In this document: positions 50,901 through 60,647 of the stretch, one piece after another
Layout: every line of letters begins with the position of its first letter
How positions within the stretch are numbered: the stretch's first letter is position 1
Assembly: GCA_022432975.1 (NCBI GenBank)
Contig: CM039508.1
Coordinates: 13,672,954 to 13,736,953 of the forward strand
Length of the DNA: 64,000 nucleotides
From: Begonia masoniana
Taxonomy: Eukaryota > Streptophyta > Magnoliopsida > Cucurbitales > Begoniaceae
Direction of reading: 5' to 3'
Position numbers and translations under genes: made by a program
The notes under the pieces: model-generated
The model's input: only the letters and a program-made list of their open reading frames with translations
Told to the model about the DNA's origin: nothing
Database searches by the model: none

Positions 50901-51964
50901 ACGTTCAACTCTTTTGGAGCAAATCGATTGAAGTAAAGTTTCTTATACATCATTAAACGCATTACTAAGTCTGAATTACTCGTCCATGAAGGTTATTCGG
51001 CACTCAATACACGTCGTTCTCATCACTTCAAGTAAAAACCTTGAATGTGAAATGGATAAATTAGGTTCTAACCACAGGTCATGTAACACTCAACCTCATT
51101 TGCTTGATACGTTCAGCACTTTTGGAGCAAATCGATTGAAGTAAAGTTTCTTATACTTCATCAAACGTATTACTAAGTCTGAATTACTCGTCCATGAAGA
51201 TTATAGAGTACTCAATACACGTCGTTCTCGTCACTTCAAGTTAAAACCTTGAATGTGAAATGCATAACTTAGGTTCTAATCACAAGTCATGTAACTCTCA
51301 ACCTCATTTGCTTGATACGTTCAGCTCTTTTGGAGCAAATCGATTAAAGTAAAGTTTCTTATACTTCATCAAACGCATTACTAAGTCTTAATTACTCGTC
51401 CGTGAAGGTTATTGGGTACTCAATACACGTCCTTCTCATCACTTCAAGTTAAACCTTGAATGTGAAATGGATAACTTAGGTTCTAACCACAAGTCATGTA
51501 ACATCTCAATCTCATTTGCATGATACGTTCAGCTCTTTTGGAGCAAATCGATTGAAGTAAAGTTTCTTATACTTCATCAAACGCATTACTAAGTCTTAAT
51601 TACTCGTCCGTGAAGGTTATTGGGTACTCAATACACGTCCTTCTCATCACTTCAAGTTAAACCTTGAATGTGAAATGGATAACTTAGGTTCTAACCACAA
51701 GCCATGTAACATTCAATCTCATTTGCATGATACGTTCAGCTCTTTTGGAGCAAATCGATTGAAGTAAAGTTTCTTATACTTCATCAAACGCATTACTAAG
51801 TCTGAATTACTCGTCCATGAAGGTTATTGGGTACCCAATACACGTCGTTCTCATCACATCAAGTAAAAACCTTGAATGTGAAATGGATAACTTAGGTTCT
51901 AACCACAAGTCATGTAACACTCAACCTCATTTGCTTGATACGTTCAGCTCTTTTGGAGCAAATC
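41940..51964 (+). repeat. 208-bp satellite array S3e, plus polarity (~48 monomers)
   Basis: Regular 208-bp monomers (for example landmarks at 47554, 47762 and 47970) with several private variants that recur at multiples of the monomer: GTAGCACTC at 42981, 43605 and 45895, and TTATTCGGCACTCAA at 45181, 47886, 49962 and 50993. Two consecutive monomers at about 51388 and 51595 share CGTCCGTGAAGG, CGTCCTTC and ATCTCATTTGCATG. The array ends in AAATC, the target duplication of the next LTR. No genes. Confidence 0.97.
42981..44560 (+). repeat. Trimeric higher-order repeat, 624-bp period
   Basis: Three monomer types alternate: one with CTTTTTTGGAACAAA and TTATAATTC, one with CACATGTCATG and CTCTTTTAGAGC, and one closer to consensus. 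The first type recurs at 42981, 43605 and 44229, exactly 624 bp (three monomers) apart, and an isolated copy appears at 45895. Confidence 0.85.
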
Positions 51965-52299
51965 TGATGAGAACCACGGGTATATGAAACCCGAGACCCT
52001 TCAACAACGCGGAATTAGAAACTCAGGAACGCCTGTGAAATCAAGTATAAGGAGCTTGACCCCAATCGAACCTTGCCGACGGAACCAAAGTTATCAAACA
52101 AGGAGCTTGACCCGTAACCGAACTTGTGGTTAGAACCAAAGCTATCAAGTTGATCTTTCAAGTTTTGACTTGAAGAAGATCTAGTTCTTCACAAAGAACA
52201 AAAGAGAAAATTCTCATAAAGAGTAACTCAAAATCATGTATATTGCTTTATAATGTTGAAGCGCCTATGCCTTTAAATAGGCTACAAAATATCCTAAAA

Positions 52300-52490
52300 G
52301 TAATTAGGAAATATTACTAAAACGATAATTAGGAAACTTTGTAAAACAATACTTAGGAAAACTTTCTAAATCTATGATTAGGAAAGCTTTCTAAAACTAT
52401 AATTAAGAAAATTTCTAAAACTATAATTAAGTAACTTTCTAAAACTATAATTAAGAAACTTTCTAAAACTATCTTTACGAAACTTTCTAA
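52300..52490. repeat. AT-rich ~29-bp minisatellite in family D LTR
   Basis: Six to seven imperfect copies of a unit containing CTTTCTAAAACTATAATTA. On the minus strand it lies in the open frame and gives repeated SFRKxLNY-like peptide units. Confidence 0.85.
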
Positions 52491-52786
52491 AATTACGCGA
52501 TCCAACCCACTGTAGAAACATTTGAGAAGTAGTCCAATAATCTTTCAACGTGTGCTTGATCCTCCATTTATGCTTCACCTTGAAGAATGTCATAATGTAA
52601 GGGAATGCTAAATTGAAGATGTTGATCTCCGTAAAACATGTTTCTCCATGAATAACTACAATATTTTGACATTGATGTTTGTCTTTGTTCTTGAGCTTGG
52701 TCGCACCTTGATTCACATTAAGGCCTCCTTTGTTAGATGGATTATTATCCTTGACATTAGGCTTGGACCTATCTTGGTTCGTATCA
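52378..52786 (-). pseudogene. LTR-encoded polyprotein tail, family D
   Basis: From the LTR start the minus strand reads DTNQDRSKPNVKDNN, then NKGGLNVNQGATKLKNKDK, in the same phase as the other families (first LTR base is the third base of a codon). The frame then crosses unrelated sequence and ends in the SFRKxLNY repeats. Only the first 40 or so residues look like a polyprotein tail; the rest may be open by chance. A methionine at 52803 lies in flanking satellite and is accidental. Confidence 0.5.
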
Positions 52787-53185
52787 AAATCGATTGAAGT
52801 CAAGTTTCTTATAACTCATCAAACGCATTACTAAGTCTGAATTACTCGTCCATGAAGGTTATTGGGTACTCAATACACGTCCTTCTCGTCACTTCAAGTA
52901 AAAACCTTGAATGTGAAATGCATAACTTAGGTTCTAACCACAAGTCATGTAACACTCAACCTCATTTGTTTGATACGTTCAGCTCTTTTGGAGCAAATCG
53001 ATTGAAGTAAAGTTTCTTATACTTCATCAAACGCATTACTAAGTCTTAATTACTCGTCCATGAAGGTTATTGGGTACTCAATACACGTCGTTCTCATCAC
53101 TTCAAGTTAAAACCTTGAATGTAAATTGGATAACTTAGGTTCTAACCACAAGTCATGTAACACTCAATATCATTTGCTTGATACG
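52787..53185 (+). repeat. 208-bp satellite (~1.9 monomers)
   Basis: Plus-polarity satellite between LTR D and LTR fragment F, ending at TTGATACG. Confidence 0.95.
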
Positions 53186-53511
53186 TGATGCGAACCCTTT
53201 AGGTGCAAACCCTTAGAACCCTCACAAGATGGAAAGGAACCCCAGAAACTAAGAAATAGAGTAGGTGATCGAAGAGAAACCTGTAGGAAACTATGTACCT
53301 AAAAACCTAAACTCCTAAATGAAACAACAAGTTGATCAATTCTTGCTGAGTTTGGTTTGGTTCATTCAAGAACAAAGAGGAGAATACTTTACAATGCATT
53401 CACAAAAAATAATAGCTTCTTTTACAAAGATAAACTTGCCCCTTTTATAGTAGGCATAAAAGAAACCCTAAAATAACCCAAAAATAGCCCAAATTCGTTT
53501 GGCCCATTAAC
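53186..53511 (-). mobile_element. LTR fragment, family F (right part lost)
   Basis: Starts TGATGCGAACCC, the end signature shared with A and B LTRs, after satellite GATACG. It contains CCCTTTTATAGTAGGC near 53440, similar in position to the TATA-like site of the group, and stops at GGCCCATTAA where satellite resumes at ACCTTGAATG. Most of U3 and the right end are deleted, so no target duplication remains. Confidence 0.75.
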
Positions 53512-54738
53512 ACCTTGAATGTGAAATGGATAACTTAGGTTCTAACCACAAGTCATGTAACACTCAACCTCATTTGCATGATACGTTCAGCTCTTTAGGA
53601 GCAAATCGATTGAAGTAAAGTTTCTTATACTTCATCAAACGCATTACTAAGTCTTAATTACTCGTCCATGAAGGTTATTCGGTACTTAATACACGTCGTT
53701 CTCGTCACTTCAAGTTAAAACCTTGAATGTGAAATGGATAACTTAGGTTCTAACCACAAGTCATGTAACACTCAACCTCATTTGCTTGATACGTTCAGCT
53801 CTTTCGGAGCAAATCGATTGAAGTAAAGTTTTTTATACTTCATCAAACGCATTACTAAGTCTGAATTACTCGTCCATGAAGGTTATTGGGTACTCAATAC
53901 ACGTCGTTCTCGTCACTTCAAGTTAAAACCTTGAAAGTGAAATGGATAACTTAGGTTCTAATCACAAGTCATGTAACACTCAACCTCATTTGCTTGATAC
54001 GTTCAGCTCTTTCGGAGCAAATCGATTGAAGTAAAGTTTTTTATACTTCATCAAACGCTTTACTAAGTCTGAATTACTCGTCCATGAAGGTTATTGGGTA
54101 CTCAATACACGTCGTTCTCATCACTTCAAGTTAAAACCTTGAATGTGAAATGAATAACTTAGGTTCTAACTACATGTCATCTAACACTTAACCTCATTTG
54201 CTTGATACGTTCAGCTCTTTTAGAGCAAATCGATTGAAGTAAATTTTCTTATACTTCATCAAACGCATTACTAAGTCTTAATTACTCGTCCATGAAGGTT
54301 ATTGGGTCTTCAATACACGTCGTTCTCATCACTTCAAGTAAAAACCTTGAATGTTAAATGGATAACTTAGGTTCTAACCACAAGTCATGTAACACTCAAC
54401 CTCATTTGCTTGATACGTTCAGCTCTTTCGGAGCAAATCAATTGAAGTAAAGTTTTTTATACTTCATCAAACGCATTACTAAGTCTGAATTACTCGTCCA
54501 TGAAGGTTATTGGGTACTCAATACACGTCGTTCTCGTCACTTCAAGTTAAAACCTTGAATGTGAAATGGATAACTTAGGTTCTAACCACAAGTCATATAA
54601 CACTCAACCTCATTTGCTTGATACGTTCAGCTCTTTCGGAGCAAATCGATTGAAGTAAAGTTTCTTCTACTTCATCAAACGTATTACTAAGTCTGAATTA
54701 CTCGTCCATGAAGGTTATTGGGTACTCAATACACGTCG
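53512..54738 (+). repeat. 208-bp satellite (~5.9 monomers)
   Basis: Plus-polarity monomers, several sharing CTCTTTCGGAGC and GTTTTTTATAC variants, which mark a local expansion at 53790-54680. The array ends at ACACGTCG before the LTR-derived block. Confidence 0.95.
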
Positions 54739-55626
54739 GGTCCTGGGTCCCGGGTCCTCTCTAAAAAAAACTCTCAATTTTTAATTCAAACTTGTTCTTC
54801 TATTAAATCAAATAGTTTGCCATTAAATAGGCTACACATTAAAATTAAATTAAATAATAATAAAAAACGAAAATAAAGATAAAATAACTAATAAAATCGT
54901 GAGATAATGATCCTTGGCATAATAAGATATCATCTTACGTTTGAATATGATTTGAATTGATTTGAGTAGATTCTGTCGGATAAGATCTTTTCCCACGAGA
55001 TTTGTATGATTTGCAAGTAACTTTGCATGTGACCTTTTAATTCCTCGTATATGCATGTGCTTGGCGCATGTTCTCTTTAATTCCTACATGTGCATGTGCA
55101 TGGCACATGTGTTTTAATTCTTACATGTGCATTTGCGTCGCATCCTCCCAAATCTTCATGCATCCTCAGCTTCCCTTGCTTCAAAAGATCTTTCAATAAT
55201 CTTGGGCTTCTTACTATGCTCATTGGGCCGCCCGTATCTTCAATTGAATCTTTGTTCTTGGGCCTTGATCTGGTCTCAACTTGGATCACATCATAAACCA
55301 AGTCAGGTAGATCTTTATCTCTTTCCAACCCACGTGAATCTTTATCTCTTTGTACTTTGTGTGGATCTCTACCCTTCTCTCTCCAATCCATTAGTATTTG
55401 TGGAGCCCAACTTTGCGCCTTATTGGGCTTCTTTTGCCAATTTTGTGAGGCCCACTTCCATACTACAAAGCTCTTTATTTTTATAGTCTTTTGCTTTTGT
55501 TGTGATGACTCTTTTCCTTGGGTTTCCACGACTAAACCATGTGAAGCTTTGTTCGTTGAACCTCCTTTATCTTCTAATAGATCATGGTCCTTGATAATGA
55601 GATTTATCGCTCCTCGGTTCACATCA
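54739..55626 (-). mobile_element. LTR, family B copy 4, left part deleted and rearranged
   Basis: From about 54757 to 55626 it aligns with the 9442-10613 LTR (closest subtype, sharing the CATGTGCATG-rich block). The first ~290 bp of that LTR are missing, and in their place is GGTCCTGGGTCCCGGGTCC, an inverted scrap of the LTR's own GGACCCGGGACCC segment. The right end GGTTCACATCA is intact and is joined directly to reverse-transcriptase start codons of the internal region. Confidence 0.85.
55077..55626 (-). pseudogene. LTR-encoded polyprotein tail, family B copy 4 (open to its stop)
   Basis: From the LTR start the minus strand is open for about 180 codons: DVNRGAINL, VKDHDLLEDKGG-like, FVVWKWASQNW, LVYDVIQVETRSRPKNKD, EDTGGP, then a C-rich end (VPCTCTCRN). 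It is the longest uninterrupted copy of the family B tail. The frame remains open to the right into the internal region, but there it is out of phase with the protease/RT reading frame, so the true fusion is broken. Confidence 0.65.
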
Positions 55627-56271
55627 CTTTTTTTCCTCTGGATTTGCTCGATATGCCGATCGGTTTGGAATTGTCGCACCCGGGATGAAATCAATTTGAT
55701 GCTCGATTCCTCTAAGTGGTGGTACTCCTTTCGGTAACTCCTCTGGGAGTACATCCTTAAACTCCTGCAAAAGAGAAATCACAGCACTTGGAAGAAAATT
55801 TGGTAAGTCATTAGATGATAAATAAACATCTTTATATAAAAGCAAAATCATCTCACGCTTATCCTCACTTTTGTTCATCAACACGATTTGTTTCTCACTT
55901 GACTTTTGTTCACTCTCTCCCTCGGCTTTTATCTCTTTTCCCTCAATTTTTCTATCTTCCTCCCTCTGTTTTTCATCCCTCTTTGTACTCTTTTCAAATA
56001 TTTTTCTTTCTCCACTTTCTTTTTCTATTTTGGCCTCTTTTTCAACTAATTTTTTTTCACCACTTTCTTTTTCTTTTTCAACCCTTATCTTTTGAAATTC
56101 CTTTGCGATCCTTTCTTGGTCTTCAATTGCCTCCCATGGCTTTAATGGTGTAAGGATAATAGTTTTTCCATTGTAACACAACAAATACTCATTCTTGTAA
56201 CCATTATACTTGACATTTCGATCAAATTGCCAAGGCCTCCCCAAAAGTATGTGTGTAGCTTGCATCGGCAC
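55624..56271 (-). pseudogene. Ty3/gypsy pol fragment: protease end, K/E linker, RT start
   Basis: 215 codons. Residues 8-14 are ILLGRPW, the second conserved motif of plant gypsy retropepsins. Residues about 55-125 are a low-complexity Lys/Glu-rich linker. Then MILLLYKDVYLSSNDLP and, near the end, EELPKGVPPLRG and HQIDFIPG, the usual entry into the reverse transcriptase domain, followed by NRSAYRANPEE. The ORF stops one base pair inside the flanking LTR region, before any RT catalytic residue. The upstream protease half (DSGS) is in the ORF at 56311-56817, separated by a stop and frame change, so this is broken. Confidence 0.85.
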
Positions 56272-56879
56272 TACATCACATAAAACTTTATCTTGGTACC
56301 TTCCAATTGATTAAGGAACTTCCACCTGTTTAGTCACCTTGATTTCTCCACAATCACTTAACCATTGCAACTTGTATGGTTTTGGATGTTGCTCGGTTTT
56401 TAAATTCAACTTTTGGACTAGTAATGTACTTGCTACATTGGTGTAACTCCCACTATCGATGATCAAACTACAAACTTTGTTTAGCACATGGCATCTTGTA
56501 TGGAATATATGCTCACATTGTACTTTGTCTCCATATTCCTTAGTTTTCACATTTAATACTTGCCTTGTGACTAAAAGATCTCCTTTTACTGGTTCCTCTA
56601 TAAAGTCTACTTTTCGTTCCCAATCCAAATATCTCTTGGGGTCGTTCTTCCCTTGTAAAGGTGGAATATTTATCTTGATGTTACTTAGTTCATCATCTTC
56701 TCGGTACGACCTATAATTCTTTTCCCTTTGATAATATCTACTATCATCTTTAAATTGTCCATCAAAATCCTTTCGTTGCCGCGTATGACTAGGGGATGAC
56801 GATTCCAATTGTGTCATTCTCTAATTTAGAGCCGTGTATTGATCTTGCATGGCTCTCATGAATAATTTTAAATCAACAT
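55627..56879 (-). mobile_element. Internal remnant of a gypsy element: short gag, protease, linker, RT start
   Basis: Reading on the minus strand: the end of a gag core, the retropepsin motif, a Lys/Glu-rich linker and the first residues of reverse transcriptase, then the family B LTR. The bulk of RT, RNase H and integrase is missing, as are the polypurine tract and most of gag. Its gag end is interrupted at 56880 by the LTR of element A, so it was the target of that insertion or was joined to it by recombination. Confidence 0.8.
56311..56817 (-). pseudogene. Ty3/gypsy gag-protease fragment with internal deletion
   Basis: 168 codons. Residues 44-73 (NIKINIPPLQGKNDP, YLDWERKVDF) match the start of the gag core seen in the other element (LDWERKIELI), but the rest of the gag core and any zinc knuckle are deleted. 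Residue 81 onward reads LLVTRQVLNVKTKE, HIFHTRC, then LIIDSGSYTNVAS with the aspartic-protease DSGS at 121-124, and PYKLQWLSDCGE. A stop at 56311 precedes the rest of the protease. Start taken at the first Met; the true gag start would be further right, beyond the 56880 junction. Confidence 0.85.
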
Positions 56880-57560
56880 TGATGCGAACCACGCCAACGA
56901 TGTGACGGTGACCCACGATCAAAATATTGGCGTCGTCGCTAACCCAGAATCTACAAGTTCGAAGAGGAAATCCTTGACCCGAAATCTATACAGATCCGAA
57001 CCTTGGAATGAGGAGGACGCCACAAACGAATATGACTGTTCGTTTGATAAGTCTGATTTTGAACGCCACAAGGAGAACCTTGATAAGTTCGGAGTTTCTT
57101 CAAGAAACTAAGAGAAATTCTCTCACAATTAGATAAAACCTGAATCTCCTTTTTTATTCAACTAAGAATGAATTTATAGGCATGAAACACCCCTTCATGC
57201 TAGGGTTTCAAGAACAAAATTACTATCCTGTCCTTGTAACTATTAATTAAAAATAATGACAATTGCTAAAATAATGACAAATACGACAAGTACTTTTTAA
57301 ACCCTAAAAATGACAATCGAATTAACTAAATAAATAAAACGACAATGACATAAACATCATCCCAAAACAGCTTGGATTATGGGAACAAGCTCTGGTTCTT
57401 GGTTCGAAACGCAAGTTCCTTCTTGAGGTAGGATCTGATGGACCAAATTGCTCATTTGCTCCTTTATCCGCTTCGTCTTTGTTTCGTTATTGGTTCAGCC
57501 GTATCTTCAATTGGATCCTTATTCTTGAGCTTTGACTGGGTCTGAACTTGGATCACTTCA
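56880..57560 (-). mobile_element. 3' LTR of element A (681 bp)
   Basis: Plus-strand ends TGATGCGAACC and GGATCACTTCA, bounded on the right by the polypurine tract. On the minus strand the first 31 codons finish the chimeric ORF (stop at 57464). The open frame on the plus strand inside the LTR (also present in the other LTR) is antisense and unrelated to known proteins. Confidence 0.93.
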
Positions 57561-58393
57561 TTCCCTCCCCCTTCGAAAAGATTCGTCCTCGAATCTCCTG
57601 CATCATATAAAAACAAATTAGTAAAATTAAAATATGTGCTTACATTACCGTATTCACTCGGTTGGTCGATCTTGTAAGCGGTGTCATTGATGCGCTCTAG
57701 GAATTGGAAAGGTTTATCTCCTCGAGGTTGTAACTTGTTATTCCGTTTGTTTGGAAACCTTTCTTTTTGTAGACGTAGCCAAACCAAATCTCCGGGTTCA
57801 AAAATAAGTCTTACCATTGAATGAAATTTCTTAGCAAATTCATCTTTTTTACTTTCATGCACAAGAACAAACTTATTAGTAAACGGAGTTAATAAATTTA
57901 ACGGATTTAATAGATTAAAATCATCAATAATATCAAATAGTGAATAATATCGAATAGAAATAAAATCCTTTAAAACGCAAAAATCAGATTGGAAACTCGC
58001 AAAATATATCTCTACAATTTTGTCATAAAACAAGTTGTGTGCAAAGTAATCAATGACAAATTTTCCAATAAAATAATTTTGCATATTATCTATCAACCTT
58101 GTACATATAATAGGTGCAATATAAAAATCATATGGCCTTACCAACCACTTAAGCCTGTTTGATGTTTCCGGTTGACTTGGAACTGACGTACTTAGTACGA
58201 GATCTTTTTGCTTCTTCATCTCCCTCAACGGAGAAATTTCTCTTCGAAACTCCCCAAAAATTTCATATTTATTTTTCTGCAAAAGAAAAGAAACAACACT
58301 GGGAAGAAAACTAGGTAAGTCGTTAGATGATAAATAAACATCTTTATATAAAAGCAGAATCATCTTACGCTTACCCTCACTTTTGTTCATCAA
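57464..58393 (-). CDS. Chimeric pol-like ORF: protease/RT spacer joined to integrase C-terminus
   Basis: 309 codons, open throughout. Residues 10-39 (KMILLLYKDVYLSSNDLP...) match the spacer just before RT in the neighbouring element. Residues about 40-155 have no clear family match and include AT-rich, phenylalanine/tyrosine-rich sequence. Residues 160-265 match the end of plant gypsy integrase: NPLNLLTPF, then FEPGDLVWLRLQKERFP (198-214), KLQPRGDKPF (220-229) and ERINDTAYKID (233-243). EGGGN (274-278) is encoded by the polypurine tract, and residues 279-309 (EVIQVQTQSKLKNKDPIED...) lie in the LTR. All of RT, RNase H and the integrase DDE core are deleted. Whether a protein is made is unknown; it keeps one frame over 930 bp, which is notable for a deletion product. 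Confidence 0.7.
   Translation of the reverse strand: MMNKSEGKRKMILLLYKDVYLSSNDLPSFLPSVVSFLLQKNKYEIFGEFRREISPLREMKKQKDLVLSTSVPSQPETSNRLKWLVRPYDFYIAPIICTRLIDNMQNYFIGKFVIDYFAHNLFYDKIVEIYFASFQSDFCVLKDFISIRYYSLFDIIDDFNLLNPLNLLTPFTNKFVLVHESKKDEFAKKFHSMVRLIFEPGDLVWLRLQKERFPNKRNNKLQPRGDKPFQFLERINDTAYKIDQPSEYGNVSTYFNFTNLFLYDAGDSRTNLFEGGGNEVIQVQTQSKLKNKDPIEDTAEPITKQRRSG
57563..57573 (-). other. Polypurine tract of element A
   Basis: AAGGGGGAGGG on the minus strand, two bases before the LTR start. It primes plus-strand DNA synthesis in LTR elements and here also encodes part of the pol reading frame (EGGGN). Confidence 0.88.
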
Positions 58394-58646
58394 TACAATT
58401 TGTTTCTCACTTTACTTTTCTTTCCTCTCTCTCTCGGGTTTTATCTCTTTTCTCTCAATTTTTCTCTCTTGCTCCCTTGGTTTTTCATCCATCTTTGTGC
58501 TCTTTTCAACTATTTTTCTTTCTCCACTTTCTTTTTCTATTTTGGCCTCTTTTTCAACTAATTTCTTTTCACCTTTTTCTTTCTCCCTCTCATCCTTAAT
58601 GATTTGAAATTCTTTCGTGATCTTCTCGATCCTCTTTGACGTTGGC
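58394..58646 (-). pseudogene. Broken Lys/Glu-rich linker between gag and the chimeric ORF
   Basis: The minus strand contains peptides matching the linker of the 55624-56271 ORF (EKEAKIEKESGERKI, KSTKMDEK), but a frameshift and stops separate it from both gag and the downstream ORF. It shows that the deletion joined gag directly to the post-protease linker, removing the zinc knuckle and protease. Confidence 0.65.
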
Positions 58647-59342
58647 CTATATCATCGTCATCTCCCCATGCTTGTAATACTCATCTACACTTCGACTCCC
58701 TTGCCGAAGAGTTTGCAATTTGTTGTGTAGATCACGCCGATAATGACTCGGTACAAATCGACGTCGCATCACTCTCTTCATCTCTGCCCAACTCTCAATA
58801 GGAAGGTCTCCATCTTGCTTTCGATCGAGACACAACTTGTCCCACCACACTATCGCATACTGTGTAAATTCTATGGCAGCAAGCTTCACTTTCTTTCTCT
58901 CGGAGTAATTGTGGCAATCAAAAATTAGCTCTATTTTCCGCTCCCAGTCCAGGTACTCCTCCGGATCACTTTTTCCTCGAAACACAGGAATCTTCATCTT
59001 GATGTTTCCCAAATTATAATCGAGTCGGCCTTGGTCTTGTCTAGCACGGTCATTCCCATGTCTTCCACGACTACCCATAGATACCTTATCAAGATCATCC
59101 TCCACGTCCCTCTCATTAATTTCATTGATCACTTTCGCAAGGACTTGCCTCCGCTGATTTCTCCTCAGTGCATTCTGTTGAGCCTGGGGTTGTACTCGTG
59201 TCACAATCTGTTCCACTTGATCAATTCGCTCGTGGAACTCATTAATCCCTTGTCTCATCAGCCGCCTCATCTCCCCCATGATCGCTTCCATTTGTAAATT
59301 TGGAATGTTAGCTGGTCGTTGATTATCTTCTGCGTCGGACAT
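58647..59342 (-). CDS. gag: Ty3/gypsy gag (capsid) protein, C-terminally truncated
   Basis: 231 codons from ATG at 59342. An N-terminal helical region (residues 15-60, MEAIMGEMRRLMRQGINEF, then Q-rich) is followed by a basic/acidic stretch, and from about residue 110 by the plant retrotransposon gag core: KMKIPVFRGKSDP, EEYLDWERKIELIF (128-141), AAIEFTQYAIVWWDKL (155-170), SWAEMKRVMRRRFVPSHY (184-201) and LRQGSRSVDEYY (212-223). It stops at residue 231 just after the core; no CCHC zinc knuckle is present. Capsid proteins of this type form the particle in which reverse transcription occurs. An open gag with deleted enzymes is typical of non-autonomous elements that use a partner's polymerase. 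Confidence 0.88.
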   Translation of the reverse strand: MSDAEDNQRPANIPNLQMEAIMGEMRRLMRQGINEFHERIDQVEQIVTRVQPQAQQNALRRNQRRQVLAKVINEINERDVEDDLDKVSMGSRGRHGNDRARQDQGRLDYNLGNIKMKIPVFRGKSDPEEYLDWERKIELIFDCHNYSERKKVKLAAIEFTQYAIVWWDKLCLDRKQDGDLPIESWAEMKRVMRRRFVPSHYRRDLHNKLQTLRQGSRSVDEYYKHGEMTMI

Positions 59343-60647
59343 GGCTAGGTATTCTCTGCAAGAACGTAGAATGTGAAGTAAAATAGGACCTCACAACACT
59401 CCCTCACGTGTTTCACTCGAAAATGTGGAAAATCACTCAATTTCACTCGTGTTTGCACTCAATAATACTGGCTTTTACCTTTAGATATGCTCACCCACTC
59501 GTGCCTTTTTTCCACTCGATTTTTTTTTTTTTAACGAAGCAAATAGTAATAAATGAGTCTTCCTGCAATAACAAAAAATGACAAACCAAAATAAAAAGAA
59601 CAAAAAATAAGTACTACAATTGTGAAACAAATAAGAAAGTAGAAGGTGAAGAAATATTGGACCTCACAGCACTCCCTCACGTGTTTCACTCGAAATGAAG
59701 AAAAATCACTCAATTGCACTCGTGTTTACACTCAATAATATTAGCTGTTACCCTCTAATATGCTCACTAACTCGTGCCTTTTTCCACTTGAATTCTCTTT
59801 GATTTCTTTCGAAACTAACCGAATAGTAATGGAAGTTCACAAGTGGCGAACTAAACAAGACAAACCAAAATAACAGACACTACAATTAGTGATGAAAGAA
59901 CTAGCTAAAAATAATCAGAATAGTATAAGGATGCAAAGGAACAATCCAATGATGTAAGGTAGTCAAACAGATTTAAAGAACCACAATTTTTTTTTTTTTT
60001 TTTTTTTTTGAATTTGTAACCGAATTGGTAACCGAATTTGTAACAGAATTGGTAAACGAATTTGTAGATGACGTTTTAGTGCCCAAACCAAATCGGAATT
60101 TGACGTTCAGGTATGATTTGGAAAGATAAAAATCTCATCTAACAACTTAAAGAATAACAATTTCGCAATCGGAATTGTTATCAAGATGAAAACTGCGAAA
60201 TACTTTTGAGCATCACCAATCCTTGACAGTTACAAAATTTCACTTTTGAATAAGCAAACAAGATCCGATTTTGACGTTTCAATACAGGTCGGAAAGATAA
60301 AACGTTAATTCACAAATCATAAGATGCTGACAATTTTGTTTGAGGTCTAGAAAATATTCGAATGATTAAAATGGTTTTAACCAGATTCGGGTACACCAGA
60401 ACGAAATCGACGACAGTTACAAAAATGTAAATTTGAATAGGCAAACAAGATCCGATTTTGACGTTTCAACACAGATCGAAAGGCTAACACGACGTTCTAT
60501 GACTCATATGAAGACGATGTTTTCGTCTGATGCATATTTGAATAGCGAATCAACGAGACAAATTGAAACAGATTTCAAGACTCAAGAACAAAATTTCTGA
60601 AACAAAACAAAACGGAAAGGAGGGATAAAACCTGACGAACTCGATTT
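59343..60647 (-). mobile_element. 5' leader of element A, with internal duplication
   Basis: Non-coding leader between gag and the primer site. About 135 bp at 59386-59520 recurs at 59659-59795 (CACTCCCTCACGTGTTTCAC, then CACTCGTGTTT, then CACTCGTGCCTTTTTCCAC), 273 bp apart. Further right are poly(T), GTAACCGAATT repeats (60012-60065) and two copies of GATCCGATTTTGACGTTTCA (near 60260 and 60450). No gene is supported. Confidence 0.8.

Larger units (their letters stand above)
51965..52786 (-). mobile_element. Solo LTR, family D (822 bp, TSD AAATC)
   Basis: TGATGAGAACC at the left and GGTTCGTATCA at the right, with perfect AAATC duplications at 51960-51964 and 52787-52791. The left end shares CAACAACGCGGAATTA with family B, and TTTAAATAGGCTACA near 52270 matches the shared TATA-like site (minus strand), so it belongs to the same gypsy group. 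It encodes a polyprotein tail on the minus strand and holds an AT-rich minisatellite. Confidence 0.92.

Noticed and set aside
55815..56153. Plus-strand Phe/Leu-rich frames opposite the Lys/Glu-rich linker (also 58327-58607)
   Set aside because: Shadow of the minus-strand linker; hydrophobic composition follows from the complement of Lys/Glu codons.
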